The translations under genes and the position numbers were made by a program. Positions 1 to 7,133 of a DNA stretch of 11,161 bases are shown here, piece by piece (positions within the stretch are counted from its first letter, which is position 1; each line of letters starts with the position of its first letter). A model generated the notes under the pieces. It saw only the letters and a list, made by a program, of their open reading frames with translations. It was not told where the DNA came from and searched no databases. The DNA is from Anaerolineaceae bacterium UBA5365. GTDB taxonomy: Bacteria > Chloroflexota > Anaerolineae > Anaerolineales > Anaerolineaceae. Where the stretch lies: assembly GCA_002407905.1 (NCBI GenBank), contig DHPL01000032.1, forward strand, positions 4,458 through 15,618. The letters run 5' to 3'.

Positions 1-251
1 ACCGGTTTGCCGCTTTGCACCAGCAAGGTTTCGTCTTCATCAAGGCTCTCCAGGCTGCGCAGGATGGCATCGAAGGCCTCCCAGCTGCGCGCGGCCTGCC
101 CGCGGCCTCCGTAAACCACCAGATCATCCGGCCGCTCCGCCACGGCGGGGTCCAGATTGTTTTGCAGCATGCGGTAAGCGGCCTCAATGAGCCAGTTCTT
201 GCAGTGCAATTGGCTGCCGGTTGGGGCCTTGACGACACGTGCTTGGGACAT
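1..251 (-). CDS. hutU: Urocanate hydratase (urocanase), N-terminal part, runs off left edge
   Basis: Urocanase converts urocanate to imidazolone propionate in cytosolic histidine degradation, using tightly bound NAD+. The 83 visible residues match the conserved urocanase N-terminus: a short basic start, then [20 protein letters not shown], then [20 protein letters not shown], ending in [13 protein letters not shown], the early nucleotide-binding region typical of the family. The full protein is usually about 550 residues, so most of it, including the catalytic cysteine region, lies outside the window. The ATG at 251 is preceded by a strong Shine-Dalgarno GAGGAGG at 259-265 with 7 bases of spacing. 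A TATAAT box lies at 281-286, so the gene probably has its own promoter behind the terminator of the permease gene. Other hut genes may lie to the left. Confidence 0.95.
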   Translation of the reverse strand, partial: MSQARVVKAPTGSQLHCKNWLIEAAYRMLQNNLDPAVAERPDDLVVYGGRGQAARSWEAFDAILRSLESLDEDETLLVQSGKP

Positions 252-280
252 AGCTGAGCCTCCTCAAGTAGACTGCTGTG

Positions 281-309
281 ATTATACCTGAGGGGCCTTT
301 CCAGCCCCT
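281..309 (-). promoter_or_regulatory. Putative hutU promoter -10 box with overlapping dyad
   Basis: Read on the minus strand, a perfect TATAAT lies at 281-286, about 30 bases before the hutU start codon. No good -35 hexamer is seen at the usual distance. Just upstream of the -10 box is a perfect 6-base inverted repeat, AGGGGC (291-296) and GCCCCT (304-309) with 7 bases between. It occupies the space between -10 and -35, where a repressor or activator could bind. The -10 box is seen directly; the operator role is inference. Confidence 0.45.
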
Positions 310-343
310 GCTTCGCACCCGGATTTGGGCAGCGCAGGGCCTT

Positions 344-378
344 AAACAACCAGCCCGCGCTCTTTACGCGGACTGGTT
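344..378 (-). terminator. Hairpin terminator after the ade-permease unit
   Basis: A 12-base inverted repeat (348-359 with 367-378, 7-base loop) lies 18 bases past the permease stop codon. On the minus-strand RNA all twelve positions pair, one of them as a G-U wobble. A short T-rich tail (GTTT) follows. It is GC-rich in the stem and well placed to end the ade-permease transcript before the hutU promoter. The weak T-tract lowers confidence in purely intrinsic termination. Confidence 0.6.
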
Positions 379-395
379 TTCAAGAGAAGAATGCT

Positions 396-1730
396 TTAGA
401 GAATAAAGAACTTGATGGACATCACCAGGGCCATGATCACGGTGCCCCAGGTGGGCATGCGGCTCTTATCCTGCGTAAAGACGGAGACAAGGAAGCCGAT
501 GAGCACAGCGCTCACCACGCCCACGGCGGTGCCCAACACAAAGTCGCCGGTGAAGGCCGTGATCAGGATCATCAGCGCCAGAGGGACCCAATCCTCATCC
601 CCAAAACTCACGTTCTTCAACACCTGCAACATGGAACAGCCCAAAAGCAAGAGTACCGGGGCGGTCGCTGCGCTGGGGATCATCATGAACAGCGGCGCGA
701 AGAAGATCGCCACCAGGAACATCATCGCGGTAAAGAAGGCGGTCATGCCCGTCCGTCCGCCCGCTTCAATACCCGAAGCCGATTCCACATAGGTTTGCAC
801 GTTGGTGATGCCAAACACGCCCCCCACCGCCGTACCGATCGCATCGGTCATGAACACGCGTCCAATGCCCGGCAGGTTTCCATCCTTGTCCAAAAGCTCA
901 GCCTTGCCGGCCAGGCCCAGGGCGGTGCCCATGGTGGAGAAGAAGTCGCCAAAAAGGAAGAAGGCAATGAAAGGCAGCATCTGCAGGGTAAACACACCCT
1001 TCAGGTCAGGCTGGAAGGCAACTTCTTTGAGGGAGTTGAAATCCACACTGAAGATGGAAGCCGGCATCTTGACCACGCCCATCGGAATGCCGATCAGGGT
1101 GGTCAGCAGGATGCTGATCAGCATGGAACCGCGGATCTTAAAAGTTTTGCCGTCTTTTCCGAATTGCACAAAATGCAGCACCAGGGTGATCAGCAAACCG
1201 ATCAAAGCCAGCTGGACGCGGGGATCCGAAAAATCACCCGCGCCGGAGAAATCCGGCTTGACCATGCCGCTGTTTTTCACGCCCAGGCGCGCGATCATGA
1301 TACCAATCGCGGCCCCAATGCCGACCTTGATATTGCGCGGCATGACCCTGATCATGTCTTCGCGCACCCCCATCACCGTCAATAGCGCCAGAATAACGCC
1401 GGTTACGATGAACATGGCCACACCCACCTGCCAGGTGGTATGGCCGGCAGCCACCAGGTTGTAAGCCATAATGGCGTTCGAGCCCATGCCCGGGGCGAGG
1501 GCAAAGGGCATCTTGGAATAAAAAGCACTTACCAGGGTGAAAATCGCGCTCATCAGCGCGGTAGCCAGCATGACACCGCGTGGGTTCATGCCGGCATCGG
1601 CCATCATATTGGGCTGCACCACCAGGATGTAAGACATGGTGGCAAAGGTGGTGATTCCCGCGATCAACTCGATGCGGGGGTTGGTCCCGTGTTTCTCCAG
1701 GTCCCAATACCGACTTAACTTGGAATTCAT
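396..1730 (-). CDS. AzgA/NCS2-family purine (adenine/guanine/hypoxanthine) permease
   Basis: This is an integral membrane transporter of 444 residues, the usual length for the AzgA branch of NCS2, which imports adenine, guanine or hypoxanthine by proton symport. Family landmarks are seen. ELIAGITTFATMSYILVVQP (21-40) is the AzgA-type first membrane segment. APGMGSNAIMAY (79-90) matches the conserved APGMGxNA loop. GDFFSTMGTALGLAGKA (261-277) corresponds to the family's DxxDTxGT signature, here with Ser where Asp is usual. TNVQTYVESASGIEAGGRTG (309-328) is the substrate-site signature. About 12-14 hydrophobic segments run throughout. The ATG has a GGAGG Shine-Dalgarno 5 bases upstream and lies 26 bases after the adenine deaminase stop, so the two genes are almost certainly co-transcribed. 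That pairing favours adenine or hypoxanthine as substrate. The exact purine cannot be told from sequence alone. Confidence 0.92.
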   Translation of the reverse strand: MNSKLSRYWDLEKHGTNPRIELIAGITTFATMSYILVVQPNMMADAGMNPRGVMLATALMSAIFTLVSAFYSKMPFALAPGMGSNAIMAYNLVAAGHTTWQVGVAMFIVTGVILALLTVMGVREDMIRVMPRNIKVGIGAAIGIMIARLGVKNSGMVKPDFSGAGDFSDPRVQLALIGLLITLVLHFVQFGKDGKTFKIRGSMLISILLTTLIGIPMGVVKMPASIFSVDFNSLKEVAFQPDLKGVFTLQMLPFIAFFLFGDFFSTMGTALGLAGKAELLDKDGNLPGIGRVFMTDAIGTAVGGVFGITNVQTYVESASGIEAGGRTGMTAFFTAMMFLVAIFFAPLFMMIPSAATAPVLLLLGCSMLQVLKNVSFGDEDWVPLALMILITAFTGDFVLGTAVGVVSAVLIGFLVSVFTQDKSRMPTWGTVIMALVMSIKFFIL

Positions 1731-1756
1731 TCTTGCCTCCGTGCAAAAATGGCAAA

Positions 1757-3532
1757 TTACTCAGGAAATACCGGCACGAACTTTTGGGCCAGCCCGTCTA
1801 CCAGACCCCGGTCAGAGATCAGAATTCCGGGTAAGACCACAAGCGAAAGGGTCAGGAGCTTGTGATAGGTACTCTTGCCGCCGCACACCTCCTTTAGCGC
1901 GTTATCCACTGCTTCAATCTCCGGCCCCAATTGCGCCACCGGCAGCAGCGACATCAAGCCAGCCACCGCCAATTCCAGTACCGCGATCCGCTTTCCATCC
2001 CGGTAAGCGCCGATCCCGCCGCCGCAGCGCGTCAGGTCCTGGGCTAGTAGCCATGCATCCTCGGGATTGCGATAGACCAGGATGAGGTTATGCGAATCAT
2101 GCGAGACGGTCGAAGCCACCGCCCCGGCAGTAAGGCCAAAATTACGGATCACAGCGATGGTTTTCGCGTCCGCGCCGTAGCGGTTGAAGACCGCCACATA
2201 GGCCAGGTTCGGGTCTTCCGCCACGGAAACCACGCCATCTCTTACCGGCAGCATTTCCGCGCGCACCCCGTTGAACACGCTTTCCGCGCCCTTGCTCTGC
2301 ATCACGTTCACCCGCACTTGCTCACCGCTGCCTTCAGGCGCGCGCAGCACGAAACTCTCGGGGCCTTTCAGGAAGGGCAGCTGCATGGTATTGGGGAAGC
2401 GCAGCGGTTCGCCCTCACGCTCGGCATCGGCCAGAAGTTTGCCATCCTGGGCAACCAGCTTGCCGCTGATGAACACGGCTGTGGGCGGAGTGCCATCCAG
2501 GGCCGGGACGATCTGCAGGTCGGCCGTGAACCCCGGCGCGATGGCGCCCAGGTCGCTGATGCCGTATTCGCGGGCGGCATTGTAAGTAGCCATGCGGATG
2601 GCATCCACCGGAGGCGTGCCATAGCTCACGGCCTTGCGCACCACACGGTTGATGTGCCCGGTAACCGAAATATCGCGCGCGTTCAGGTCGTCCGTACACA
2701 GCGAAACATTCTCGCGGTAGGTCAATTTATTCACAGCCTCCAGACAATCTTTCAAAAAGTCTGAAAGCGAGCTGGATTTAAGGTTGACGTGCATGCCGTT
2801 GCGCAATTTTTCCAGGCTTTCCTTGCCTTCGCGCGCCTCATGATCGCTCACCGGGCCGGCGCAAAGGTAAGCAGCCAGTTCCTTGCCCTGCAGGCCGGGG
2901 GAATGCCCCTGCAGGAAGGTCTTCCTCTCATGCCCCAGCTGCAAAATATCGTGCATGCGTGTTTCGTTATTGATCACGTTCACAAAATCCATCAGCTCCG
3001 CGATGCCGATCACGCCTTCCAGGTCCAATAATTCCCCGATCTCCCGGGCTGTAAAACTGGCGCCAGCCCCTTCCAGGTGGGGTACGGAGGGCACGCAGGA
3101 GGGCACCAGCACAAAGTGGCGCAAGGCCGTGTGCCGGCCATTTTCCACCATGAACTTTACGCCTTCCATGCCCATCACGTTCGCGATCTCGTGCGGGTCC
3201 GTCATCAGGCTGGTGGTGCCAAAGGGGATCACCGCGCGTGCCAGGTTCTCCGGGATGAGCATCGTGCTCTCCACGTGCAGATGCGCATCGATGTACCCTG
3301 GGATCAGGTAAGCCCCCTGGCCGTCAAAGCGTTCCTTGGGTGTTTGGGCGTTCTCCTCACCGGCATAGCGCACAGCGGCGATCACACCATCCAAAATGTC
3401 CACGCTGGCAGGGTAGATCTCACCCGTGATCACATTCACCAGCTGCACATTCTCGATGCTGAGATCAGCAGGAATGCGCTGCATCGCGGCGTCAATGAGC
3501 TTTCGTCGGTCGTTCAACTCGGTCACTCTCAT
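1757..3532 (-). CDS. ade: Adenine deaminase
   Basis: This cytosolic metal-dependent amidohydrolase-superfamily enzyme converts adenine to hypoxanthine and ammonia. The chosen start gives 591 residues, normal for the bacterial Ade/AdeC family. Visible landmarks are PGYIDAHLHVESTML around 78-92 (metal ligands H84 and H86), TDPHEIANVMG (111-121), GIAELMDF (176-183, with the ligand-region E179), QGHSPGL (208-214), SDHE (229-232) and SLCTDDLNARD (277-287, with the catalytic or metal-binding Asp pair). The C-terminal domain carries the family motifs VSHDSHNL and GGGIGAY. An upstream in-frame ATG at 3616 would add 28 residues without family similarity. The ATG at 3532 has a clear GGAGGAG ribosome site, so it is preferred. 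It is the first gene of a unit with the purine permease. No purine riboswitch is seen in its leader. Confidence 0.95.
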   Translation of the reverse strand: MRVTELNDRRKLIDAAMQRIPADLSIENVQLVNVITGEIYPASVDILDGVIAAVRYAGEENAQTPKERFDGQGAYLIPGYIDAHLHVESTMLIPENLARAVIPFGTTSLMTDPHEIANVMGMEGVKFMVENGRHTALRHFVLVPSCVPSVPHLEGAGASFTAREIGELLDLEGVIGIAELMDFVNVINNETRMHDILQLGHERKTFLQGHSPGLQGKELAAYLCAGPVSDHEAREGKESLEKLRNGMHVNLKSSSLSDFLKDCLEAVNKLTYRENVSLCTDDLNARDISVTGHINRVVRKAVSYGTPPVDAIRMATYNAAREYGISDLGAIAPGFTADLQIVPALDGTPPTAVFISGKLVAQDGKLLADAEREGEPLRFPNTMQLPFLKGPESFVLRAPEGSGEQVRVNVMQSKGAESVFNGVRAEMLPVRDGVVSVAEDPNLAYVAVFNRYGADAKTIAVIRNFGLTAGAVASTVSHDSHNLILVYRNPEDAWLLAQDLTRCGGGIGAYRDGKRIAVLELAVAGLMSLLPVAQLGPEIEAVDNALKEVCGGKSTYHKLLTLSLVVLPGILISDRGLVDGLAQKFVPVFPE

Positions 3533-3630
3533 GGGTCGCTCCTCCGTATTTAGTTTTGCTCCGCTGGTCCCGCGGGCGTTCATTATTGTGGTTGGCCTAA
3601 TTTTATATCCAAACACCGGATAAAGGCGGT

Positions 3631-3660
3631 ATTTTAAGGAAAATTAGTTAAGGACCTCAA
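3631..3660 (-). promoter_or_regulatory. Putative promoter of the ade-permease unit
   Basis: Read on the minus strand, TTGAGG (3655-3660) and TAAAAT (3631-3636) are separated by 18 bases, a fair sigma-70-like match. It would give a 5' leader of about 90 bases before the ade start. A second AT-rich TATAAA/TAAAAT stretch at 3600-3607 is an alternative -10 box but lacks a matching -35. The same AT-rich 157-base region must also hold the promoter of the divergent EFR1-like gene, which I could not place with confidence. Confidence 0.4.
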
Positions 3661-3689
3661 CAGTATTAGACGCGTTTGGGGAGGGTAAA

Positions 3690-4484
3690 ATGGAGGCTAT
3701 CATGGCCAAACCCGAACATGTCTACGCCGTTTTCTTTTCTGCCACCGGCACCTCGCGCAGCGGAGCCCTGGAGATCGCCAATGCCCTGGACCCCCGGGCC
3801 ATCACGCTGGACCTCACCGTGATCAACCGGCAGGACCCCGCACCCGCCTTCAGCCCGCGGGACCTGGTGGTCTTCGGCGCGCCGGTCTACTCCGGCAAGG
3901 TTTATCAGGGTGCCCTTGAGCGCTTTAGCCGCCTGCGCGGGCAGGATACCCCCTGCGTGCTCACGGTCACCTTCGGCAACCGCGCCTTCGATCACGCCCT
4001 GCTGCAGCTCTCGGATTTTGTGCGGGCTCTGGGCTTTCTGCCAATAGCTGGCGCCGCCTTGGTGGGCCAGCACACCTACGGGCAGATCGCCCTCGGCCGG
4101 CCCAACCCTGATGACCTGGCTCAGAACCGGGCCTTCGCCAGCCAAATCGCGGACCTGCTGGCGGAAGGCAGCTTAGCGCAGCCAAACTTTCCCGGAAACC
4201 CATCCTACGCGGAAAAACCAGGCGGCGGCCGCGGCCGCTGGCGTCCCCTGACCGACGCGGATAAATGCGTGCTCTGCGGCCTTTGCGCCGAGGAGTGCCC
4301 CGAACAGGCGATCGACTATTCTGATTTTTGCACCATCGCCGATGAGCTTTGCTGCGCCTGCTTCAGGTGTATCCGGGTATGCCCCACCGGTGCCAAAAAT
4401 ATGGACACACCAGCCTATCTGGAATTTGCCCAAGCTTTCACCCAGCGCCTGGCCGAACCGCAATCCAACGCCTACTTCCTTTAG
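3690..4484 (+). CDS. EFR1-like flavodoxin/2[4Fe-4S] ferredoxin fusion protein
   Basis: This is a cytosolic electron carrier of 264 residues. Residues 10-165 form a flavodoxin-like domain with the FMN phosphate-loop sequence FFSATGTSRSG (15-25) and VFGAPVYSGK (61-70). A Gly/Arg-rich linker (about 176-185) leads to a ferredoxin domain with two complete CxxCxxCxxxCP motifs, at C193/196/199/203 and C221/224/227/231. An additional C222 sits inside the second motif. This order is characteristic of EFR1-family proteins of anaerobes; their partner enzymes are mostly unknown. Two starts are possible. The ATG at 3690 follows GGGGAGGG. The ATG at 3702 follows GGAGG and removes four residues. The gene is alone on the plus strand, divergent from ade and convergent with the modification operon. 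It could supply low-potential electrons to the nearby radical SAM enzyme, but that link is inference from proximity only. Confidence 0.88.
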   Translation: MEAIMAKPEHVYAVFFSATGTSRSGALEIANALDPRAITLDLTVINRQDPAPAFSPRDLVVFGAPVYSGKVYQGALERFSRLRGQDTPCVLTVTFGNRAFDHALLQLSDFVRALGFLPIAGAALVGQHTYGQIALGRPNPDDLAQNRAFASQIADLLAEGSLAQPNFPGNPSYAEKPGGGRGRWRPLTDADKCVLCGLCAEECPEQAIDYSDFCTIADELCCACFRCIRVCPTGAKNMDTPAYLEFAQAFTQRLAEPQSNAYFL

Positions 4485-4568
4485 CAGGCTCAGCCCAGCT
4501 CAAGCTCTCCAATTAGTGCGTTCCGCTTCTGCCCCCAGGCCTTTTGGGCCATCAGTCTTTCTGAGGGG

Positions 4569-4590
4569 AAAAGTCAGCCGGTTAACTGAC
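4569..4590 (-). terminator. Weak hairpin terminator after the six-gene operon
   Basis: On the minus strand, GTCAG pairs with CTGAC (4573-4577 with 4586-4590). Two inner U-G wobbles can extend the stem, leaving a 4-base loop, and TTTT (4569-4572) follows directly. It lies 23 bases past the stop of the last operon gene. The stem is short, so termination would be partial or Rho-assisted. The 129 bases between this operon and the convergent EFR1-like gene hold other small dyads (for example TCAG-N5-CTGA near 4553-4565) but no clear plus-strand terminator. Confidence 0.4.
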
Positions 4591-4613
4591 AGGCGCTTGG
4601 GCGTGTAGGCGGT

Positions 4614-5255
4614 CTAGAACTCGTCATGCTCCGCGGCCGCGGCCGCCGCGAGCAATTCCCGCGGGGCTGGCGCGAAGCATAGGCCCTCAAAGGCCTCCCC
4701 GGGCATATGCTCCTGCAGGTAGACCAGGCCGGCCTCCAGGTCATTTTGCCGCCTTCCAATGCACGCATCGCTTATCAGGCAGAAACCAAAATCGCTGTAA
4801 AGTTTGATCGCCCGGTAACTTTCCGGCTGAGTATGCAGACAAACCGGGTAATCCTCACTGGGGATCCCTTGCATCACAGCGCTTAACAATCCTCGGCCGA
4901 TCCCCCGGCCCTCATAGCCCTTAAGCACCTTGAACCAATGGATCGTGCTCACCCTGCCGTAAGCTGGCCAGGCAAAACAGCTGCCAACGATCGCCCCCTT
5001 AGGTTCACGCGCCAGGAGGCAGCGCTCGTAAAAGGCATTTCCGTGCGGGGCATAGACCCGCTCGAAGTACGCGTCCATGTACGGCCGGTTTTCCGCCGCG
5101 CTGCCAGCGTCGTCAAAATGCATGCCCTTCCAAAAGGCCAGGTCTTCCGGCCGGCACAGCCCCAGGGAATGGCCCGCCGGCAAATTGCTCAACGCTGCAT
5201 TTTTGAGCGCATGGCAGACCATGAAAAGGTTCAAGTTCGCCGGTTCCTGGGCCAT
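4614..5255 (-). CDS. GNAT-family N-acetyltransferase (last gene of the operon)
   Basis: This is a predicted cytosolic acyl-CoA-dependent N-acetyltransferase of 213 residues; the substrate is unknown. The acetyl-CoA pyrophosphate-binding motif is clear in KGYEGRGIGRGLL (112-124, the R/QxxGxG/A pattern). It is followed by a segment with TQPESYRAIKLYSDFGF (142-158), the usual GNAT motif B region. The N-terminal part (60-105) has an aromatic-rich FERVYAPHGNAFYERC stretch and a Cys-rich SCFAWPAYG strand that resemble no family I can name. The tail has six consecutive Ala residues before EHDEF, encoded by a very GC-rich repeat. The start at 5255 lies 2 bases after the radical SAM stop (TGAGCATG), which implies translational coupling. 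A longer reading from 5318 would overlap the radical SAM gene by 61 bases and add residues without GNAT character. Confidence 0.85.
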   Translation of the reverse strand: MAQEPANLNLFMVCHALKNAALSNLPAGHSLGLCRPEDLAFWKGMHFDDAGSAAENRPYMDAYFERVYAPHGNAFYERCLLAREPKGAIVGSCFAWPAYGRVSTIHWFKVLKGYEGRGIGRGLLSAVMQGIPSEDYPVCLHTQPESYRAIKLYSDFGFCLISDACIGRRQNDLEAGLVYLQEHMPGEAFEGLCFAPAPRELLAAAAAAEHDEF

Positions 5256-5257
5256 GC

Positions 5258-6325
5258 TCAGATCAGGCGCGTCGGAATTCCCGCCCGCGCCATCCAATAA
5301 CTCAGGCAGGAGTCCCAATCGCTGAAAACCAGGTTTTCCTCCACGGCCTTTTTGCTGTCCTTATCAAAACCCCCAAAACCGGGCAGCGCGTCCAGGTTGA
5401 AACAGCTGTCCCAAAAGAGCTCATTCGCTGCCAGACGGGCAGTTTTCTCAGCCAAAGCTTCGGCTTCATCCTGGGCAAAATTGCCCAGGTAAGCCTGGCG
5501 CAGGCCCGTGTTGCCGTAATACAGGTTCAGGTCCTGGTCCAGGGAAAGGTAGATCCGCTCGCTGCTGCGCGGGATATTATCCCAAATGCCCCATTCACGC
5601 ATCAGTCCCAGGCAGGCCCGTTCAGAGCCGCAGGCTGCTTTGGCAAAAAAGGCCTTACCGTCCACACCCCACTGCTGCAAATAGGGCGCCAGCGGTGCCA
5701 AATCGGCCATACTGGGGCGCAAAGGCAGGTAATCCATCAGGCGCTGGATGGGGGCGTGGTTGACCAGGGCCATGTAAACTTCGTCATGCGGATTTTGGTC
5801 CAAAAAGGCGCTCACGGCATCGCGGCCGTCAATCAGCGGCTTCCCGACGATCAGGCTGATCACCAGCTTGCAGCCGGCCTCCTTAAATAGCCGCGCTGCC
5901 TCCCCTAAAGCCTTAAAGGCCCCGGTGCGTCCCACGATCTGGTCATGGGCAGCCTCTCCCCCGTGCAGGCTGAGCGAAAAGGTATCCCAACCCTCCGCCT
6001 TCAGGTCGCGCAGCAGGGCCTCCGGCTCGGTTTGTTTCAATAACGCTAGCCCGGTGGTGGAACCGTGGTGATAGGTATACGGCTTGAGGTGCTGCGCGGT
6101 GAGCGCGTAAACCTCCGGGGCCTGCGGATGGTTGAAGACTTCGTTATCCAGGGTGAGGCTGGCCTTCAGGCCAAGCTGGTTCTGGGCATCCAGAAAGCGC
6201 CGCAGGCGGGGGAAGAGGAGGCGCACGCTTTCAATGGGCATCGCCCGTTCCGGGCCCCCATCCACGTAGCAATGCCGGCATCTGGTGTTGCACCCGGCGA
6301 TGAGCATGTCGAGGTTGGTTTCCAT
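5258..6325 (-). CDS. Radical SAM enzyme of unknown specificity
   Basis: A 355-residue protein that begins almost directly with the radical SAM cluster motif: C12, C16 and C19 in AGCNTRCRHCYVDGG (CxxxCxxC), which binds the 4Fe-4S cluster that cleaves S-adenosylmethionine. The barrel follows, with LTLDNEVFNHP after the cluster, TFSLSLHGGEAAHD as the middle strand and LVISLIVGKP later. Further cysteines occur at CGSERAC, DSCFN and DSCLS, but no standard SPASM or twitch spacing is visible. The C-terminal 120 residues (NLYYGNTGLRQAYLGNF onward) resemble the 'text label' strand seen in peptide- and small-molecule-modifying radical SAM proteins. The start is firmly placed because a stop codon lies two codons upstream. 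The ribosome site is weak. The gap to the upstream nucleotidyltransferase is 49 bases and to the downstream acetyltransferase 2 bases. No short precursor-peptide gene lies in the gap. Substrate unknown. Confidence 0.85.
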   Translation of the reverse strand: METNLDMLIAGCNTRCRHCYVDGGPERAMPIESVRLLFPRLRRFLDAQNQLGLKASLTLDNEVFNHPQAPEVYALTAQHLKPYTYHHGSTTGLALLKQTEPEALLRDLKAEGWDTFSLSLHGGEAAHDQIVGRTGAFKALGEAARLFKEAGCKLVISLIVGKPLIDGRDAVSAFLDQNPHDEVYMALVNHAPIQRLMDYLPLRPSMADLAPLAPYLQQWGVDGKAFFAKAACGSERACLGLMREWGIWDNIPRSSERIYLSLDQDLNLYYGNTGLRQAYLGNFAQDEAEALAEKTARLAANELFWDSCFNLDALPGFGGFDKDSKKAVEENLVFSDWDSCLSYWMARAGIPTRLI

Positions 6326-6374
6326 AGCTTAATTTTAATCAATAAGCCCTATCGCTGAGTCAAAATCCCCGCGA

Positions 6375-7130
6375 TCAAGGCCTGGCCAAACGCTGGCGGC
6401 AGTACCGGCAAAAAGCCTGCAAGGTCTGGCGCGCCTCCGGCTGGCTTTTGAGGTCCAATCTGCGCTCTAAAGCACCCCGAACTAAGCCCTGATACATGGC
6501 CGGCAGATCACCCAAGGCCCAGGCAGCCCCCTGCCCTTTGCTGAGCATCCGGCCGGTAGCGAAATAAGCCAATGTGCGGCAAAGGTTGAGCACCAGGTAA
6601 GCGGGGTTGGTATCCAGGTCCGCCATGGATGCATCAAGGTCCCGCCACACGCTGTCTAAAAGCAGCTCCTGGGGTACTTCCCCAAAGACCGCCCCGATCT
6701 CCTCTCCCCGCCAGGTGATCCCTTTTTCTCGGATCAGCGCGAAGTGCGTCGCCAGGTCATGGTCCACCCGCCAGGCATCGCTGCAGAAAGCCCGCGGGTC
6801 CGCCAGAAAGCTCTCCCGGGAAGCATTCGAGAAATGCAGCTCGTATGGGGTAGGGTAGACGAAACGCAGACTGAATTCGCGGCGCACCAGGCTCAGTTCA
6901 ATGCCCCGCGGCGGAAACTGCGCTTCCATATCCAGTAGACCCTCAACCACGCCCTGGCGCAAGCTGGGGTTCAGCCCGCCGCGGACGATCGCGATCAGGT
7001 CCAGGTCGCTCGCGTCCCAGTCAAAATCTCCGTGCGCCAGCGAGCCATGCACATACACGCCAACCAACTGCTCGCCCAGGCTGGTACTGAGTTGCGCCGC
7101 GATCTGGTCCAGCAGTATTCGGGGGTCCAT
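6375..7130 (-). CDS. AadA/ANT-like (aminoglycoside-type) nucleotidyltransferase
   Basis: A 251-residue cytosolic nucleotidyltransferase resembling ANT(3'')/ANT(9) adenylyltransferases, which transfer AMP from ATP to spectinomycin or streptomycin. The N-terminal fold carries GS (29-30) and the metal-binding pair D42 and D44 in ASDLDLIAIV. Glu78 in RGIELSLV sits where AadA has its catalytic base. The helical C-terminal domain aligns by eye with AadA: DLATHFALIREKGITWRGEE (125-144), then a CRTLAYFATG helix, AAWALGDLPAMYQ (202-214) and QAFCRYCRQRL (238-248). The Trp and Asp that AadA uses for streptomycin appear replaced, so classical streptomycin resistance should not be assumed. It starts 3 bases after the peptidase stop (TAAATAATG). 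Its place in a modification operon suggests a native substrate rather than an acquired resistance gene. Confidence 0.82.
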   Translation of the reverse strand: MDPRILLDQIAAQLSTSLGEQLVGVYVHGSLAHGDFDWDASDLDLIAIVRGGLNPSLRQGVVEGLLDMEAQFPPRGIELSLVRREFSLRFVYPTPYELHFSNASRESFLADPRAFCSDAWRVDHDLATHFALIREKGITWRGEEIGAVFGEVPQELLLDSVWRDLDASMADLDTNPAYLVLNLCRTLAYFATGRMLSKGQGAAWALGDLPAMYQGLVRGALERRLDLKSQPEARQTLQAFCRYCRQRLARP

Positions 7131-7133
7131 TAT

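Noticed and set aside
795..1464. Long plus-strand open frames of about 196 and 220 codons inside the purine permease gene
   Set aside because: They lie antisense to a clear transporter gene, have no family similarity I can see, and arise from GC-rich codon bias.
2090..2764. Plus-strand open frame of 224 codons, His- and Arg-rich
   Set aside because: It is a shadow of adenine deaminase on the opposite strand, with low-complexity composition and no ribosome site.
3533..3616. N-terminal extension of adenine deaminase from the ATG at 3616
   Set aside because: It lacks family similarity, overlaps AT-rich promoter-like sequence, and the start at 3532 has a much better ribosome site.
3533..3689. 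Purine riboswitch before the ade-permease unit
   Set aside because: The leader is short and the conserved core sequences of the purine riboswitch are not found.
6326..6374. A RiPP precursor peptide gene next to the radical SAM enzyme
   Set aside because: The 49-base gap is too short and no Met-initiated short frame with a ribosome site is present there. The other operon gaps are 2-5 bases.
6375..7130. Calling this gene an acquired streptomycin/spectinomycin resistance gene (aadA)
   Set aside because: Similarity is to the fold and catalytic residues only. Streptomycin-contacting residues appear changed, and no mobile context exists.
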